This document shows positions 9,586-19,143 of a DNA stretch of 64,000 nt, piece after piece. Origin of the DNA: Methanobacterium bryantii (GTDB lineage: Archaea; Methanobacteriota; Methanobacteria; Methanobacteriales; Methanobacteriaceae); assembly GCF_002287175.1 (NCBI RefSeq), contig NZ_LMVM01000002.1:50668-114667 (forward strand), in the 5' to 3' direction. The notes below the pieces were generated by a model, which saw nothing but the letters and a program-made list of their open reading frames with translations, ran no database searches and had not been told where the DNA came from. The stretch's first letter is position 1. Each line of letters begins with the position of its first letter. The translations under genes were made by a program, and so were the position numbers.

Positions 9586-10953
9586 TCAGTTCCCCCTTCC
9601 GCTTGCAACTTCAAGAGCCTTTATAACTGCCTGTGCTTTGTTTTCGCATTCAAAATATTCATTTTCTGGGACGGAATCATGTACAATTCCGGCACCTGCC
9701 TGTATTTTAGCTTTATTTCCATTGCAGACCAGCGTCCTTATAACAATCGCAAAGTCTGCATTTCCATTTAATGAGAAGTAGCCTAAAGCACCGCCGTAAG
9801 GCCCCCTTGGAAGTCCTTCCAGTTCGTTTATTATTTCCATGGCTCTGATTTTTGGAGCCCCGCTTAATGTCCCTGCAGGGAAAATGGAGCTGAATGCTTC
9901 AACTGCTGTCATATCCTCTCTCAATTTTCCTGTTACATGGGAAACGATATGCTGTACATGTGAAAATTTCTTAACAGTCATGTATTCTGGAACTCGTACT
10001 GAATCGAACTTGCTTACTTTTCCCACATCATTCCTTGCAAGGTCCACAAGCATTAAATGTTCTGCAAGTTCTTTTTCGTCATTCATCAGTTCTATTTCCA
10101 GTTTTTCATCTTCAGCACCTGTTTTACCGCGTTCCCTGGTCCCTGCAATTGGATATGTTTCCACATCGCTTCCCTCAACTCTGGCGAGCATTTCAGGACT
10201 TGAACCAATTATCTCGCGGTTTCCAAGTTTTAAATGATACATATATGGCGAGGGATTCATTTCACGAAGTGCCTTATAAATTGAAAGCTTATCGCCAGTG
10301 ATTTCATATTCACGGGCATTTGATATAACACTCTGGAAGATTTCACCCGCTTTTATTTTTTCCTTAGCTTCTCTAACCATGCTTTCATATTTTTCCCTTG
10401 AAAAATAGTGCTTCTTAAACTTGAAATCAATACTGCCGATATCATGTGACTCCTTTGCAATCTGGTTTATTTCTTCGATTCTATTTTCACCAAGGGTCAC
10501 ATATTCACATTTGTTCTGCAACCGATCAAACGTAATAGTATCTAAGAATAAACCAAACTCAAAATCAGGATACTCTGAATCTTGAACATCAATATTTTCA
10601 AAATGTCGAACTGATTCATAGGATATATAACCTACGAGTCCCCCTCTAAATCCTTTTTTCCCATTACTTTTAGATGTTAATTTTTTAAGTTCTTCAAATG
10701 GGTTTTCAGTCTCAATTTCTTCTTGAACTCCATCTTTTTCTATCTGTAAAACATTTCCATAAGCTCGTAGAACTGCAGCCGGCTTGAAGCCTAAAACTGA
10801 GAGCCTTGCAAGTCCGCTGTCACTTTCCATGGATTCAAGTAGAAATGCACTGTCGTAGTTTCTATAAATATTTTTAAACAAGTCAAATGGGGAATCGAAA
10901 TCAAGTTCGATACTAACTGGCTCATTTAATTTAAGATCGCCAAAAACATTCAC
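9586..10953 (-). CDS. trpE: Anthranilate synthase component I
   Basis: 455 residues, GTG start. Chorismate-binding motifs are PIAGTRERG, LVDLARNDVGKV and FPAGTLSGAPKIRAMEI. It makes anthranilate from chorismate with ammonia from TrpG and is the likely point of feedback inhibition. It is the first gene of trpEGCFBAD and is preceded by a candidate TrpY-type operator. Confidence 0.95.
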   Translation of the reverse strand: MNVFGDLKLNEPVSIELDFDSPFDLFKNIYRNYDSAFLLESMESDSGLARLSVLGFKPAAVLRAYGNVLQIEKDGVQEEIETENPFEELKKLTSKSNGKKGFRGGLVGYISYESVRHFENIDVQDSEYPDFEFGLFLDTITFDRLQNKCEYVTLGENRIEEINQIAKESHDIGSIDFKFKKHYFSREKYESMVREAKEKIKAGEIFQSVISNAREYEITGDKLSIYKALREMNPSPYMYHLKLGNREIIGSSPEMLARVEGSDVETYPIAGTRERGKTGAEDEKLEIELMNDEKELAEHLMLVDLARNDVGKVSKFDSVRVPEYMTVKKFSHVQHIVSHVTGKLREDMTAVEAFSSIFPAGTLSGAPKIRAMEIINELEGLPRGPYGGALGYFSLNGNADFAIVIRTLVCNGNKAKIQAGAGIVHDSVPENEYFECENKAQAVIKALEVASGRGN

Positions 10954-10997
10954 TGCCTTTCATATTTAATCACCTATTAACGTATTTCTTACAGTAT

Positions 10998-11050
10998 CCT
11001 ATATACTATATAGTCCTATTTAAAGCTTTATAGTACATATGTGTACATTG
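10998..11050 (-). promoter_or_regulatory. Putative trp promoter with TGTACA box
   Basis: Read on the minus strand, TGTACA (11042-11047), with a second imperfect AGTACA overlapping the spacer, stands about 20 bp upstream of a TTTAAATA element (about 11018-11025) that can act as TATA box. TGTACA is the known 'TRP box' bound by TrpY in Methanothermobacter. No trpY-like gene is divergent here, unlike in Methanothermobacter. Confidence 0.5.
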
Positions 11051-11128
11051 ATATTTAATATGCTTACTTTTAAAAAATAATTAAAAAAATAAACTCTTAT
11101 TTTCACATAAATTCACAGATATATCCTT

Positions 11129-12706
11129 TTATCTGGCGAATCTCTCTAAAGAACCAATTAATTTCCGGAGTATTCCTGCAGCCGGTCCGAATTTACCTGC
11201 AAATCTGTACATAACTGCAATATCATCTTTTCTTAGCCCACCAACCACTGCAATGAATAATGCATAAAGTAAAGGCGCCAATATAATTGACATTAAGAAC
11301 CCTTCTATGGTTTTAGGGAGCAGCATTAAGATAACTCCCATTAAAAAGGAAGCCATTGTTATTCTGGTAAAATCTGCCACAGGAATATTCACTTTGGAGA
11401 GTTTAAAGGTTCCATAAAGAGTTATTATCATTATAATAAATGCCGCTACTGTTGTACCTGTTGCAGCACCTTCTATTCCAATACTTGGAATCAACAGCAC
11501 ACTGAGAATCAATTCTACAGTTGTTCCTACAATAAGTGCAAGCATTGGAATAAATGGCCTTCCAAGGCCCTGACATATACTTGATGAGATATTATAAATT
11601 GTAAAGAATACCATCCCTGTTACAAATATTTGAAGTGCCCCTGCTCCAGGGGTATACGCATCACCAAAGAGTAAGGCAAGTATGGGGGCTGCAAAAATAA
11701 TTGTAACTGTACACATGGGCACTACAAAGAATCCAACATATCTGTAGGATTGGGAAATATAGGTCTGAAGTAATGGGCCGTCTCTGAGACTAAGGGCTTC
11801 AGAAGTGGCGGGAAGTGCTGATGTAGCTACTGCTGTTGATATTATAAGTGGAAGCCTTGCAATTGCGCTGGCATTGGTGTAGTACCCTGCATACTGGCTT
11901 GCCAGGTATACTCCTATAAATATAGTACCGATGTCGTAAAGACACATTTCAGCGAGCCCGGTTATAACTACGGGTACTGAAAATTTAATGAGCATTTTGG
12001 CTATTCCCAGTTCTTCTCGAAGCGTGAATACTTTATCTCTATTTGGTTTAAGGCTGTGGGGGTCATGTCTGCGGTTTAACCTGCCCCATATCTGTTTTCT
12101 AAAGAGATATACTGAAACTACTGCAGAGGCCATGAAACCTATGGCAGTACCTACAACAGCCCCTGCAACGTACCAACCAATTATAACCAGGGCTATGGCA
12201 AATACGATTGTAAATACCTGTTCAAATGCACGGGTGATCAGGATATTGGTCATCTTATAGTATCCCTGGAAAACACCTCTAAAAACCCCTACAATAACGC
12301 TGAACGGTGCCATAACGGCCACGATCTGGAGAGGAAGGAGTGCTTCAGGTTTATGCCACCAGTCTATTGCAATAATTCCTGCAAGAATGTACATTAAAAT
12401 AGCGCCGATGGTCCCGGTCACGGCCACGATCTTTAAGGCAGTAATTATAATCTGCCGCACCATATCATCCTGTTCCACGGCTGAATACTGTGCCACATAC
12501 TTTGCAATAGCTGGAGGGAGCCCCCCGTTGGCAGTTATGGTAAGAAGATTCTGGAAAGGTAATGTAAGGCCTAAGATACCGTATCCTGCAGTATCCAGTA
12601 ACCGGCTCATTATAAATCTATAGATGAATCCGCCTATACGAAATACGAATGACCCTATGAGGATTACAATACTTCCGCTTGCTATTTTTGATTTTTTTGA
12701 ACTCAT
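11129..12706 (-). CDS. Polysaccharide/lipid-linked oligosaccharide flippase (Wzx/MATE-like)
   Basis: 525 residues, predominantly hydrophobic, with about 14 predicted membrane helices. The N-terminus (GSIVILIGSFVFRIGGFIYRFIMSRLL) and GYGILGLTLPFQNLLTITANGG have the look of RfbX/SpoVB-type exporters of the MOP superfamily. These flip lipid-linked glycans across the membrane. In a pseudomurein archaeon the cargo could be a wall or glycan precursor; this is inference. It is single, same strand as trp, with its stop 175 bp upstream of trpE. Confidence 0.75.
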   Translation of the reverse strand: MSSKKSKIASGSIVILIGSFVFRIGGFIYRFIMSRLLDTAGYGILGLTLPFQNLLTITANGGLPPAIAKYVAQYSAVEQDDMVRQIIITALKIVAVTGTIGAILMYILAGIIAIDWWHKPEALLPLQIVAVMAPFSVIVGVFRGVFQGYYKMTNILITRAFEQVFTIVFAIALVIIGWYVAGAVVGTAIGFMASAVVSVYLFRKQIWGRLNRRHDPHSLKPNRDKVFTLREELGIAKMLIKFSVPVVITGLAEMCLYDIGTIFIGVYLASQYAGYYTNASAIARLPLIISTAVATSALPATSEALSLRDGPLLQTYISQSYRYVGFFVVPMCTVTIIFAAPILALLFGDAYTPGAGALQIFVTGMVFFTIYNISSSICQGLGRPFIPMLALIVGTTVELILSVLLIPSIGIEGAATGTTVAAFIIMIITLYGTFKLSKVNIPVADFTRITMASFLMGVILMLLPKTIEGFLMSIILAPLLYALFIAVVGGLRKDDIAVMYRFAGKFGPAAGILRKLIGSLERFAR

Positions 12707-13376
12707 GGTATAGCCGTTATGGTGTGTGTAGCAGGATAAATTGATTGAATCTAATTATACTAAAAAACCATTAAAAAAAATCATTCCAAATACTGATTTT
12801 TGTTAAATGATCAATTACTTTTTCATTTAATTAATAGTTGCATAATTAATACTTCAAATGGCTCTTTTATTACAGAAAGCCTTTTTCCAACATCCAATTA
12901 TTAATGTTTTAGATATTTAAACATGTAATTTTCAAATTGTGAACGTGTGTTTGGATGCATCTAATTTTAAGAATAGAATGATTTGTATGTAGATTCAGGT
13001 ACAGATATGTACATTACACGTAAGATGGGGGATTTTTATAGGTATATTGAAATTTAAAAGATTAAGGACTGTATAATTGATTATTGGGCAAATTAAACGG
13101 TATAACTTATGTGTTTGAGTTTAAAATTGATGTTTAGTATATGAGCTTAGACATTACCATGAGTTAGGTATATCTGGATTTTTTTGGTCACAGTAGGTTT
13201 ATCTATTATTTGTTTTTTTTTTTGAATTGTCGAAAAATTTTTATATTTTATTTAGAAATGAGTTATTATGGTAATCCCTGTTATATTTTATTTAATAATT
13301 TCTTTAATAATGGGCATTTTTTTATAATTGTAGGTTGTTCAGCTGTAAATGATTATATAAGGAATCTTGGAAAAAA
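12707..13376. other. Intergenic, holds an isolated TGTACA motif
   Basis: About 670 bp of AT-rich sequence between the flippase start and a small membrane-protein frame. TGTACA occurs at 13008-13013 close to GGTACA, resembling the box in front of trpE, but no gene starts nearby. Short hydrophobic frames around 13210-13410 lack ribosome binding sites and are not called. Confidence 0.45.
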
Positions 13377-13703
13377 GTGTCTTTTATATCTATTATATTT
13401 CCATTTATTTTAGGGATTATTGGTATTATGGGTGTTATCTATGGTTTCATTAGCTTTTTGTTATTAATAGCTTTTATAGTTTATATTATAGGTTATAGTT
13501 ACTTCAAATATACTTCAAATAAACACCCTGAAATAAAGAAAAATCGAGAGGAATATCTGGAGAAATTGGAGAAACATCGTGAAATGTATAAAAAAGCATC
13601 CTTTTACAAGTTTATGAGAATTTCTAGCTATATAATGCTCGGTTGCATTGTCTTTTTAGGTGCATTTATCATAATAGTTGTAGTATTTGATATAACTTTT
13701 TAG
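13377..13703 (+). CDS. Small membrane protein, unknown
   Basis: 108 residues from a GTG with GGAA upstream. Layout: hydrophobic residues 3-45 (two helices), a charged helical stretch KKNREEYLEKLEKHREMYKK, then a third membrane helix at the C-terminus. No family recognised. The frame stays open for eight codons upstream of the GTG, so the true start may differ, and the gene may be a truncated relic. Confidence 0.45.
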   Translation: MSFISIIFPFILGIIGIMGVIYGFISFLLLIAFIVYIIGYSYFKYTSNKHPEIKKNREEYLEKLEKHREMYKKASFYKFMRISSYIMLGCIVFLGAFIIIVVVFDITF

Positions 13704-13933
13704 CTTCGATAAACCTGTAAAAAATGAATTTGAACATAAATTCTGCCAAAATTGTTATTATTTTGAAAGTCGGAAAAATTTATATGCTTAATTTTATACA
13801 CTAAAGATTGATTTTATACAAAAATGCACTAAACAAAGGCAATGTTATTTATCCCATTTCGTGGCTAATAACGGTATATTATCCAAATAATGTTTTTCAG
13901 TAAAAAAGGAAAAGTAAAGTCTGGCGGATCTTT

Positions 13934-14437
13934 ATGTGGGAGAAAATAAAGCATAAATTCGAAAAATTCCCGGCACGTATGAGCGTTGCAAGGAAAATAG
14001 TTGAGCACGGTTTGCGTGTTGGAGAAAATGGTAGAATATACTGCGGCAATATTGAAATAAGTGATGTGGCACTTGCAAGGGCGGTAAATGTGGACAGGAG
14101 GAGTATCAAAACCACGGTAGATGTTATACTTTCCGATGAACAGCTTGCAAAGATATTCCAGAATATTACTCCTGCAGGTACGCTGGTTAAGGGCGTAGCA
14201 AAAGAATTGGGATTTGGGGTTGTAGAAATAGAGGCTGAAGCTCAAAATCCAGGGATAATTGCCAGAGCTACAGAACTGATATCACTTAAAGGTATAAGTA
14301 TAAGGCAGGTGCATGCTGGAGACCCTGAAATTGAAGAGTACCCTCTGCTTACAATTATAACAGAAAAACCAATTGAGGGAAATTTAATCAATGATTTTTT
14401 AAAAATTGAAGGCGTAAAAAGGGTTTCTATTTATTAA
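13934..14437 (+). CDS. HTH-ACT domain regulator of amino-acid metabolism
   Basis: 167 residues. The N-terminal ~75 look like a winged/HTH DNA-binding unit (ISDVALARAVNVDRRSIKTTVDVIL). The C-terminal part (VVEIEAEAQNPGIIARATELISLKGISIRQVHAGDPE) is an ACT domain of the kind that binds amino acids. This two-domain plan fits a small archaeal family of predicted amino-acid regulators to which the tryptophan regulator TrpY appears related. Its position 3 kb from the trp operon makes it a candidate trp regulator, but I see no TGTACA box at its own promoter, so the ligand is open. Confidence 0.65.
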   Translation: MWEKIKHKFEKFPARMSVARKIVEHGLRVGENGRIYCGNIEISDVALARAVNVDRRSIKTTVDVILSDEQLAKIFQNITPAGTLVKGVAKELGFGVVEIEAEAQNPGIIARATELISLKGISIRQVHAGDPEIEEYPLLTIITEKPIEGNLINDFLKIEGVKRVSIY

Positions 14438-14455
14438 CAACAAACTTTATGTAAA

Positions 14456-14771
14456 AATAAGCTTGAATTACTATGTGATAGGTTGCATAAGATGGTTTTA
14501 AATTATTTTATGGTATAACTAATTGGTTGTAGTAGCCATATAACTTATATATAATTAAATAAGCTTGAATTACTATGTGATAGGTTGCATAAGATGGTTT
14601 TAAATTATTTTAGGGATATAACTAATTGGTTGTAGTAGCCATATAACTTATATATAATTAAAATAAGCTCGAATTACTATGTGGTAATTGCATAAAATGG
14701 TTTCAAATTATTATGGATATGATTAAATTTATATATTTTAGGTTGTATTAGTCATATAACTTTATATAATT
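14456..14771. repeat. Three tandem ~102-110 bp repeats
   Basis: Units begin at 14456, 14558 and 14662. The first two are almost identical (102 and 104 bp); the third (~110 bp) is clearly diverged. Each starts AATAAGCTYGAATTACTATG and ends in a CATATAACTTATATATAATTA-like block that resembles an archaeal TATA box. The array ends about 140 bp before a 30-residue membrane-protein gene, so the repeats may be repeated promoter or operator units. Confidence 0.85.
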
Positions 14772-14913
14772 AAAAATAACATGTAATATGTAACTATAAT
14801 TTAAAATCAATAGTGTTTATAACTAATTATTAATTATTAAATAGTTATACACAAAGGTTATATTGGTTAAAATTTAATGTTTAAAAAGATAAAAAATTGG
14901 TAAGGTGTTAAAT

Positions 14914-15006
14914 ATGGATCAGGCAATTTTAGTTCTTTCAGTCATCATAGCAGGATTTATAGTTGTGTCTCTTGTTACTCATGTATTAAATTTAAATGCG
15001 GAATAA
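14914..15006 (+). CDS. 30-residue single-helix membrane protein
   Basis: ATG at 14914 preceded by AAGGTG with 6-nt spacing; TAA at 15004-15006. The product starts MDQAILVLSVIIAGF, continues hydrophobic for about 22 residues and ends polar (HVLNLNAE). The clean ribosome binding site and the single membrane span support a real microprotein. No family recognised. The upstream tandem repeats suggest special transcriptional control. Confidence 0.6.
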   Translation: MDQAILVLSVIIAGFIVVSLVTHVLNLNAE

Positions 15007-15060
15007 TTTATCTATAAATCTTTTTACTATTTTTAGTTTTTTTATATTATTTTAGCAAAT

Positions 15061-17178
15061 TCATTTTTTTAAATTAAGCGTAAATTTTGTTCCATTTTCT
15101 TTTTCGAGTTTTATTTCTCCGTTGAGCTGGTTTACAAGTGTATTTACCAGTTGTAGGCCTAATGATTCCGTGTTTTTAAAATTGACATTTTCTGGAAATC
15201 CTATTCCGTTATCTCCAACGATCAGTTTCAGCATGTCTTCCTTTTGCGAAAGTAAAATATTTATTTCGGATGTAATTCCTCCAGAAGGGGCAAATTGTAT
15301 GTTTGATAAATTATTGATTTCAACTGCATGATCTGTAAATGTGAAATTTTTAGAATTTGGAATATTATGTGGAAATGCATGTTTCAAGCTGTTAGAAATC
15401 AATTCATTGAGAATTAAGCCCAATGGGATGGCAGTATCTATATCCAACAGGATATTATCCAGATTAATTTTTGTTTTAATTATATCTTTATCTATTCCGT
15501 AGGAACTGAAAAGCCCTGATATCAAATTGTGTACATATTCTTCAAAGTTAATTCTGGCCAAATTATCGCTTTTGTAGAGGCCTTCATGGATCATGGCCAT
15601 AGATTTAACTCTATTTTGACCTTCCTTGAAAACTGCCAGGTAATTTTCATCTTTGATGTATCTGGACTGGAGGCTTAATAAACTGGAAATTATCTGCATA
15701 TTGTTTTTTACCCTGTGGTGGATCTCTTTCAACAGTACTTCTTTTTCTTCAAGTGAGGTTTTAATTTGCTCCTCAGCGATTTTCCGATAATTTATATTTC
15801 TACTTCCGCATACAAACCCTTTAAAGTTATTTCCGTCAAATATGGGGGTGCCTGCTGTTTCAATCCAGATATAATCTCCAGAAGGTGTTTTATGGCGATA
15901 TTCAACTTCATTAGGGGCATGAGTATATACTGCTTTTTGAGCTGATGATTTTAGCTTCTCTAGATCATCGGGATGCACTAAATCTAAAATATTGTTTTCC
16001 AGCATATTTTCGGGTGTATAACCTAAAACTTTAGGTGCAGATGGGCTAACATATCGATATTTTCCATTGGCATCGATTCTTGTTATTAAATCCATCATAT
16101 TGTCAGTTATTAAACTTAAGTGCTTTTCCCGTTTTTCTAATATTTCCTGGTTTGTTTGCAGTAATTTCCGTGCCTCGTTACTTTCTTTTAAGTCCAAAAT
16201 CTGACGGGCAAACACCATCGTTAGAATAATCACTGCTCCCCAAACAAGAATATTCAAATTAGCATCTGTTAACTGCGTATAAATCCAGTATAACAGCATG
16301 TATATAAAAGCAAGCCATAGTACAGGTAAATAAGAACTCCTGCTGACTTTCAGGAATGGAGTTTTATATTTTAAACTTTTAAATGATGATTGGGATTTAT
16401 CAGTTATATAGGAAATACCGGCCAGTGCTGTTAGAAAATATGAGCTTAACCATCCTAGATCTAAAAAGTTACCGGGTATGTATACGCCGTATAAAAATTG
16501 ACCGATGTAAATAGCATTGGTAACAACCAGAACTGTCACACTTAAGGCGAGTAACAATAAAGGCATCTTTTTTACCTGTCCAAACCAGTCAAATAACAGG
16601 TAGAGTAGTATAAACAGTATAAAAATGTCCATAAGCAGGTAGGATAAATATATGAACATGCTAAATACGTTTGAATTATGAACTTCAATTATTGGTATTA
16701 AAACTGCCCAGAACACCAGGCCTGCCGATAAAATCATAATTCCAGTATCTAAAAGAATTTGATACTTTTTTGTTTCCTGAATTCTAGCAACTGGTAAAAA
16801 CAAAATACCCAGTATAAGTAAAGGGTAATAGGATAGATAAAGTATATCGGCTATTGATGGAAAAGGGGACTTATTAAGTTCTGCATACATAAGGGTCCAT
16901 AACACATTGCCTAAAATGGTAACTAACTGTGATAATGCTATTAAAGTCCAGCTTACAAATGCTCTTCTACCATATTTAAATGATTTTTTTGCTACACAGA
17001 ATAGGGTGGTTATAACAATCAGATTTAGTATAAAAAAGGCTAAATTTCCAAATGTATTATTAGTGGGATCAATATTTTCGTTAATTAAGATTATGGCTGT
17101 AATTATCAAGCTAGCAGCAAAGAAGATTGACATCCCTCGAAAAAGAGTGAACTTATTCTTATTTATTGTGAAATTCAT
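15061..17178 (-). CDS. Membrane PAS sensor histidine kinase (HisKA_2 type)
   Basis: 705 residues. The N-terminal ~330 hold eight or more membrane helices. A short coiled linker leads to a PAS domain (ENILDLVHPDD, RHKTPSGDYIWIETAGTP) and then a HisKA_2 dimerisation/phosphoacceptor helix with EIHHRVKNNMQIISSLL (His about residue 488). The HATPase domain has NELISNSLKHAF and DNGIGFP. It should autophosphorylate and feed a receiver protein. The divergent gene 157 bp away encodes such a receiver and is interrupted by the provirus. Confidence 0.9.
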   Translation of the reverse strand: MNFTINKNKFTLFRGMSIFFAASLIITAIILINENIDPTNNTFGNLAFFILNLIVITTLFCVAKKSFKYGRRAFVSWTLIALSQLVTILGNVLWTLMYAELNKSPFPSIADILYLSYYPLLILGILFLPVARIQETKKYQILLDTGIMILSAGLVFWAVLIPIIEVHNSNVFSMFIYLSYLLMDIFILFILLYLLFDWFGQVKKMPLLLLALSVTVLVVTNAIYIGQFLYGVYIPGNFLDLGWLSSYFLTALAGISYITDKSQSSFKSLKYKTPFLKVSRSSYLPVLWLAFIYMLLYWIYTQLTDANLNILVWGAVIILTMVFARQILDLKESNEARKLLQTNQEILEKREKHLSLITDNMMDLITRIDANGKYRYVSPSAPKVLGYTPENMLENNILDLVHPDDLEKLKSSAQKAVYTHAPNEVEYRHKTPSGDYIWIETAGTPIFDGNNFKGFVCGSRNINYRKIAEEQIKTSLEEKEVLLKEIHHRVKNNMQIISSLLSLQSRYIKDENYLAVFKEGQNRVKSMAMIHEGLYKSDNLARINFEEYVHNLISGLFSSYGIDKDIIKTKINLDNILLDIDTAIPLGLILNELISNSLKHAFPHNIPNSKNFTFTDHAVEINNLSNIQFAPSGGITSEINILLSQKEDMLKLIVGDNGIGFPENVNFKNTESLGLQLVNTLVNQLNGEIKLEKENGTKFTLNLKK

Positions 17179-17335
17179 GGGTTCATCAACCTGACTTTAC
17201 GTTGGAATGATTAATATCTATAATATAACCTTTATATCATTAATAAATAAATGTGTTAATATAATAGGCGTTTAATTTATTAAAAGTAAGTTTAAACGTA
17301 TATTAATAATTAATATGGCGCTAAAAGGGATTTAA

Positions 17336-17656
17336 ATGGAAAATATAAAAATTTTAGTTGTAGAGGACGAAAATATAGTTGCTTTAGATATCGAAAATAG
17401 ATTAAAAGGTTTAGGATTTACTGTACTTCCTGTAATTTCTTCTGGAGAGGAAGCAGTTGAAAAAGCATATGAATACAAACCAGATCTGGTTTTAATGGAT
17501 ATTCTGCTTAAGGGAAAAATAAATGGAATAGATGCAGCTAAAAAAATCGTTGGAAATCTAAAGATACCTATTATATACCTCACAGCCAGCACCAATCGGG
17601 AAGTGTTAGAGCGGGCCAGGAAGATAGGGCGTTGCAGTTACATAACCAAGCCCTAA
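17336..17656 (+). pseudogene. Response regulator receiver gene, 3' end displaced by provirus
   Basis: 106 residues with the receiver fold: acidic pair in VVEDEN (D12-E13 area), phosphoacceptor Asp in LVLMDILL, Thr/Ser in YLTAS and the Lys of YITKP. A TAA follows immediately after KP. Normal receivers of this family run ~120 residues. The missing segment (FMGKDLENAIKTLLKIN) is found in frame at 61139-61207; joining 17336-17638 to it restores a 123-residue receiver. The truncated product lacks the last helix (alpha5) and may be unstable or altered. The sensor kinase next door is the obvious partner. Confidence 0.9.
17639..17649 (+). repeat. Left attachment core (attL)
   Basis: TACATAACCAA, identical to 61139-61149 and followed by GCC here, ACC there. 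Joining the viral sides recreates an attP in which the core is framed by the inverted pair GGCT...AGCC; joining the host sides recreates the response-regulator gene in frame. Confidence 0.88.
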
Positions 17657-17663
17657 CTAAAAT

Positions 17664-17701
17664 GTAACAGTTATATACCCATAAAACCCAATGATCAAAC
17701 C
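17664..17701 (+). promoter_or_regulatory. Putative integrase promoter, leaderless transcript
   Basis: A TATA-like AGTTATATA (about 17668-17676) lies ~26-30 nt before the integrase ATG, about the TATA-to-start-site distance in archaea, and no Shine-Dalgarno is visible. This suggests transcription starting at or next to the ATG. The element lies on the viral side of attL and so stays with the integrase after excision. Confidence 0.45.
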
Positions 17702-18823
17702 ATGCAAAGAGCAAACCTCAAACCCACCAAAGACAAAATACAAAAAGAAAAAGTAATACAAGACTGGCTCGACGGACTACGCCCAGCAACCATAGACAAC
17801 TACCTCAAAGCCCTAGCCCTATTCACACAATTAACGGGCAAATCTCCCACAGAATTATTAGAGATAACCTGGAAAGAACAAGAAGAAAGAACACCCCCAT
17901 GGCAACAATCAATAGAAAAATGGTACACACTACTAAAAGAATATGACCAAAAAACCAACGCCAGTAAAACCACATCAAACGTAAGAAAAGCAAACATATC
18001 AGCATTCTTCCATTTCTACCGTATAATGACCCCTAAAACATATTTAAAACGTAAAAAAGACAATCTAATAATTAAAAATGAACGTGAAGGATTAACCAAA
18101 CAAGACATAAAAGACGCATTACACGGTGCAAATTCATTCAAAATAAAAGCATTAATCCTAACACAAGCAACATCAGGAATAGCAATACAAGATGTATTAC
18201 AACTTAATATTGAACAATTCTATGATGGATTAATTGATTTAAAAGAAGGATACCAAATATGTAAAATTCATCATAAAAGAACTAAAAGCAGTCGTGAACA
18301 TTACACATTCATATCATTTGAAGCTGTTGCATTAATTAAAAAGTATATAAAATTGGAACGTTTGGGGCATAGTAAAGGGCCTCTTTTCACCTCTAGAGAC
18401 AATGTTGATACAAGATATAGCTACAGAACATATGCAATAATGATATATCGACTCAATAAAAAATTAGGATGGTATAAAGGTAATTACAGATATGGTAAAT
18501 TAACAACTCATATGTTCCGTAAATTCTTTGAAACACAATTAACTAATGCAGGGATAATTAACGATCATTTAGTTCACCTTATGGGCTGGAAGCATAAAGA
18601 CCCCCTAAAAGCTACATATTACCTTGCGAATCCAGATGAATTACAAAAGAGTTATATTAAGCATTTAGATTATTTGACTTTAGAGAATGTTGAAACTATA
18701 ACACTTAACAGTCCCGAAGTTAAACAGTTGCAAGATCAGATAGACTCACAGCAAAAACTTATAGACCAAATATTACGTGAATCTAAGATAGAAGAAGAAT
18801 ATGATAAATTACGTAAAAAATAA
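17702..18823 (+). CDS. int: Tyrosine recombinase (provirus integrase)
   Basis: 373 residues. An N-terminal SAM-like DNA-binding part (to ~115) is followed by the catalytic domain: beta-hairpin Lys region KIHHKRTKSSREHY, HMFRKFF (His270, Arg273), GWKH (His298) and tyrosine in TYYLA (306/307). At the usual first catalytic arginine (G-x-R) the sequence reads SGIAIQDVL, with Ala161 where Arg is expected. A charged coil follows at the C-terminus. It catalyses integration and excision at TACATAACCAA. Its stop is 2 bp from the convergent gene's stop. Confidence 0.88.
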   Translation: MQRANLKPTKDKIQKEKVIQDWLDGLRPATIDNYLKALALFTQLTGKSPTELLEITWKEQEERTPPWQQSIEKWYTLLKEYDQKTNASKTTSNVRKANISAFFHFYRIMTPKTYLKRKKDNLIIKNEREGLTKQDIKDALHGANSFKIKALILTQATSGIAIQDVLQLNIEQFYDGLIDLKEGYQICKIHHKRTKSSREHYTFISFEAVALIKKYIKLERLGHSKGPLFTSRDNVDTRYSYRTYAIMIYRLNKKLGWYKGNYRYGKLTTHMFRKFFETQLTNAGIINDHLVHLMGWKHKDPLKATYYLANPDELQKSYIKHLDYLTLENVETITLNSPEVKQLQDQIDSQQKLIDQILRESKIEEEYDKLRKK

Positions 18824-18825
18824 TT

Positions 18826-19143
18826 TTAATCACTATGATTAGTTATAAATTCGTCGAGGGCTTGTAACCACATAGTTTTATGACGCTCTTTCGGATCTTT
18901 AATATGCCCAAATTCTTCAATTTCTATTTTATTCAGTTTTGCAATGCGTTTAGGATCCATATGTTTCACAGCTACCCACATTTCTAATGCTTCCATTGCT
19001 GATAATTGCACGTACTTATTGCTAAATTCTATTTGTTCCTCAACAGATCGCCAAAACATTTGGTCTATTGCAGCTTTTTTGAAATCAATGTAAAGCGATA
19101 CAGGTATTGATACGTTAAATCGGACTGTTTTTTCTTTTGCCAT
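18826..19143 (-). CDS. Small regulator-like protein, possible ribbon-helix-helix
   Basis: 105 residues. The N-terminus (KTVRFNVSIPVSLYIDFKKAA) has the strand-then-helix pattern of a ribbon-helix-helix protein; the rest is helical and rich in charged residues, ending LQALDEFITNHSD. Convergent with the integrase and placed in the lysogeny region, so a control role (integration or lysogeny) is inferred. No known family recognised. Confidence 0.6.
   Translation of the reverse strand: MAKEKTVRFNVSIPVSLYIDFKKAAIDQMFWRSVEEQIEFSNKYVQLSAMEALEMWVAVKHMDPKRIAKLNKIEIEEFGHIKDPKERHKTMWLQALDEFITNHSD

Noticed and set aside
13865..14245. 126-residue minus-strand frame opposite the HTH-ACT gene
   Set aside because: The plus-strand frame has clear HTH and ACT domains; the reverse is a shadow.
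17639..17652. 14-bp att core including the GCC/ACC triplet
   Set aside because: Position 12 differs (G versus A), so only 11 bp are strictly identical; the crossover could still lie within the longer stretch.
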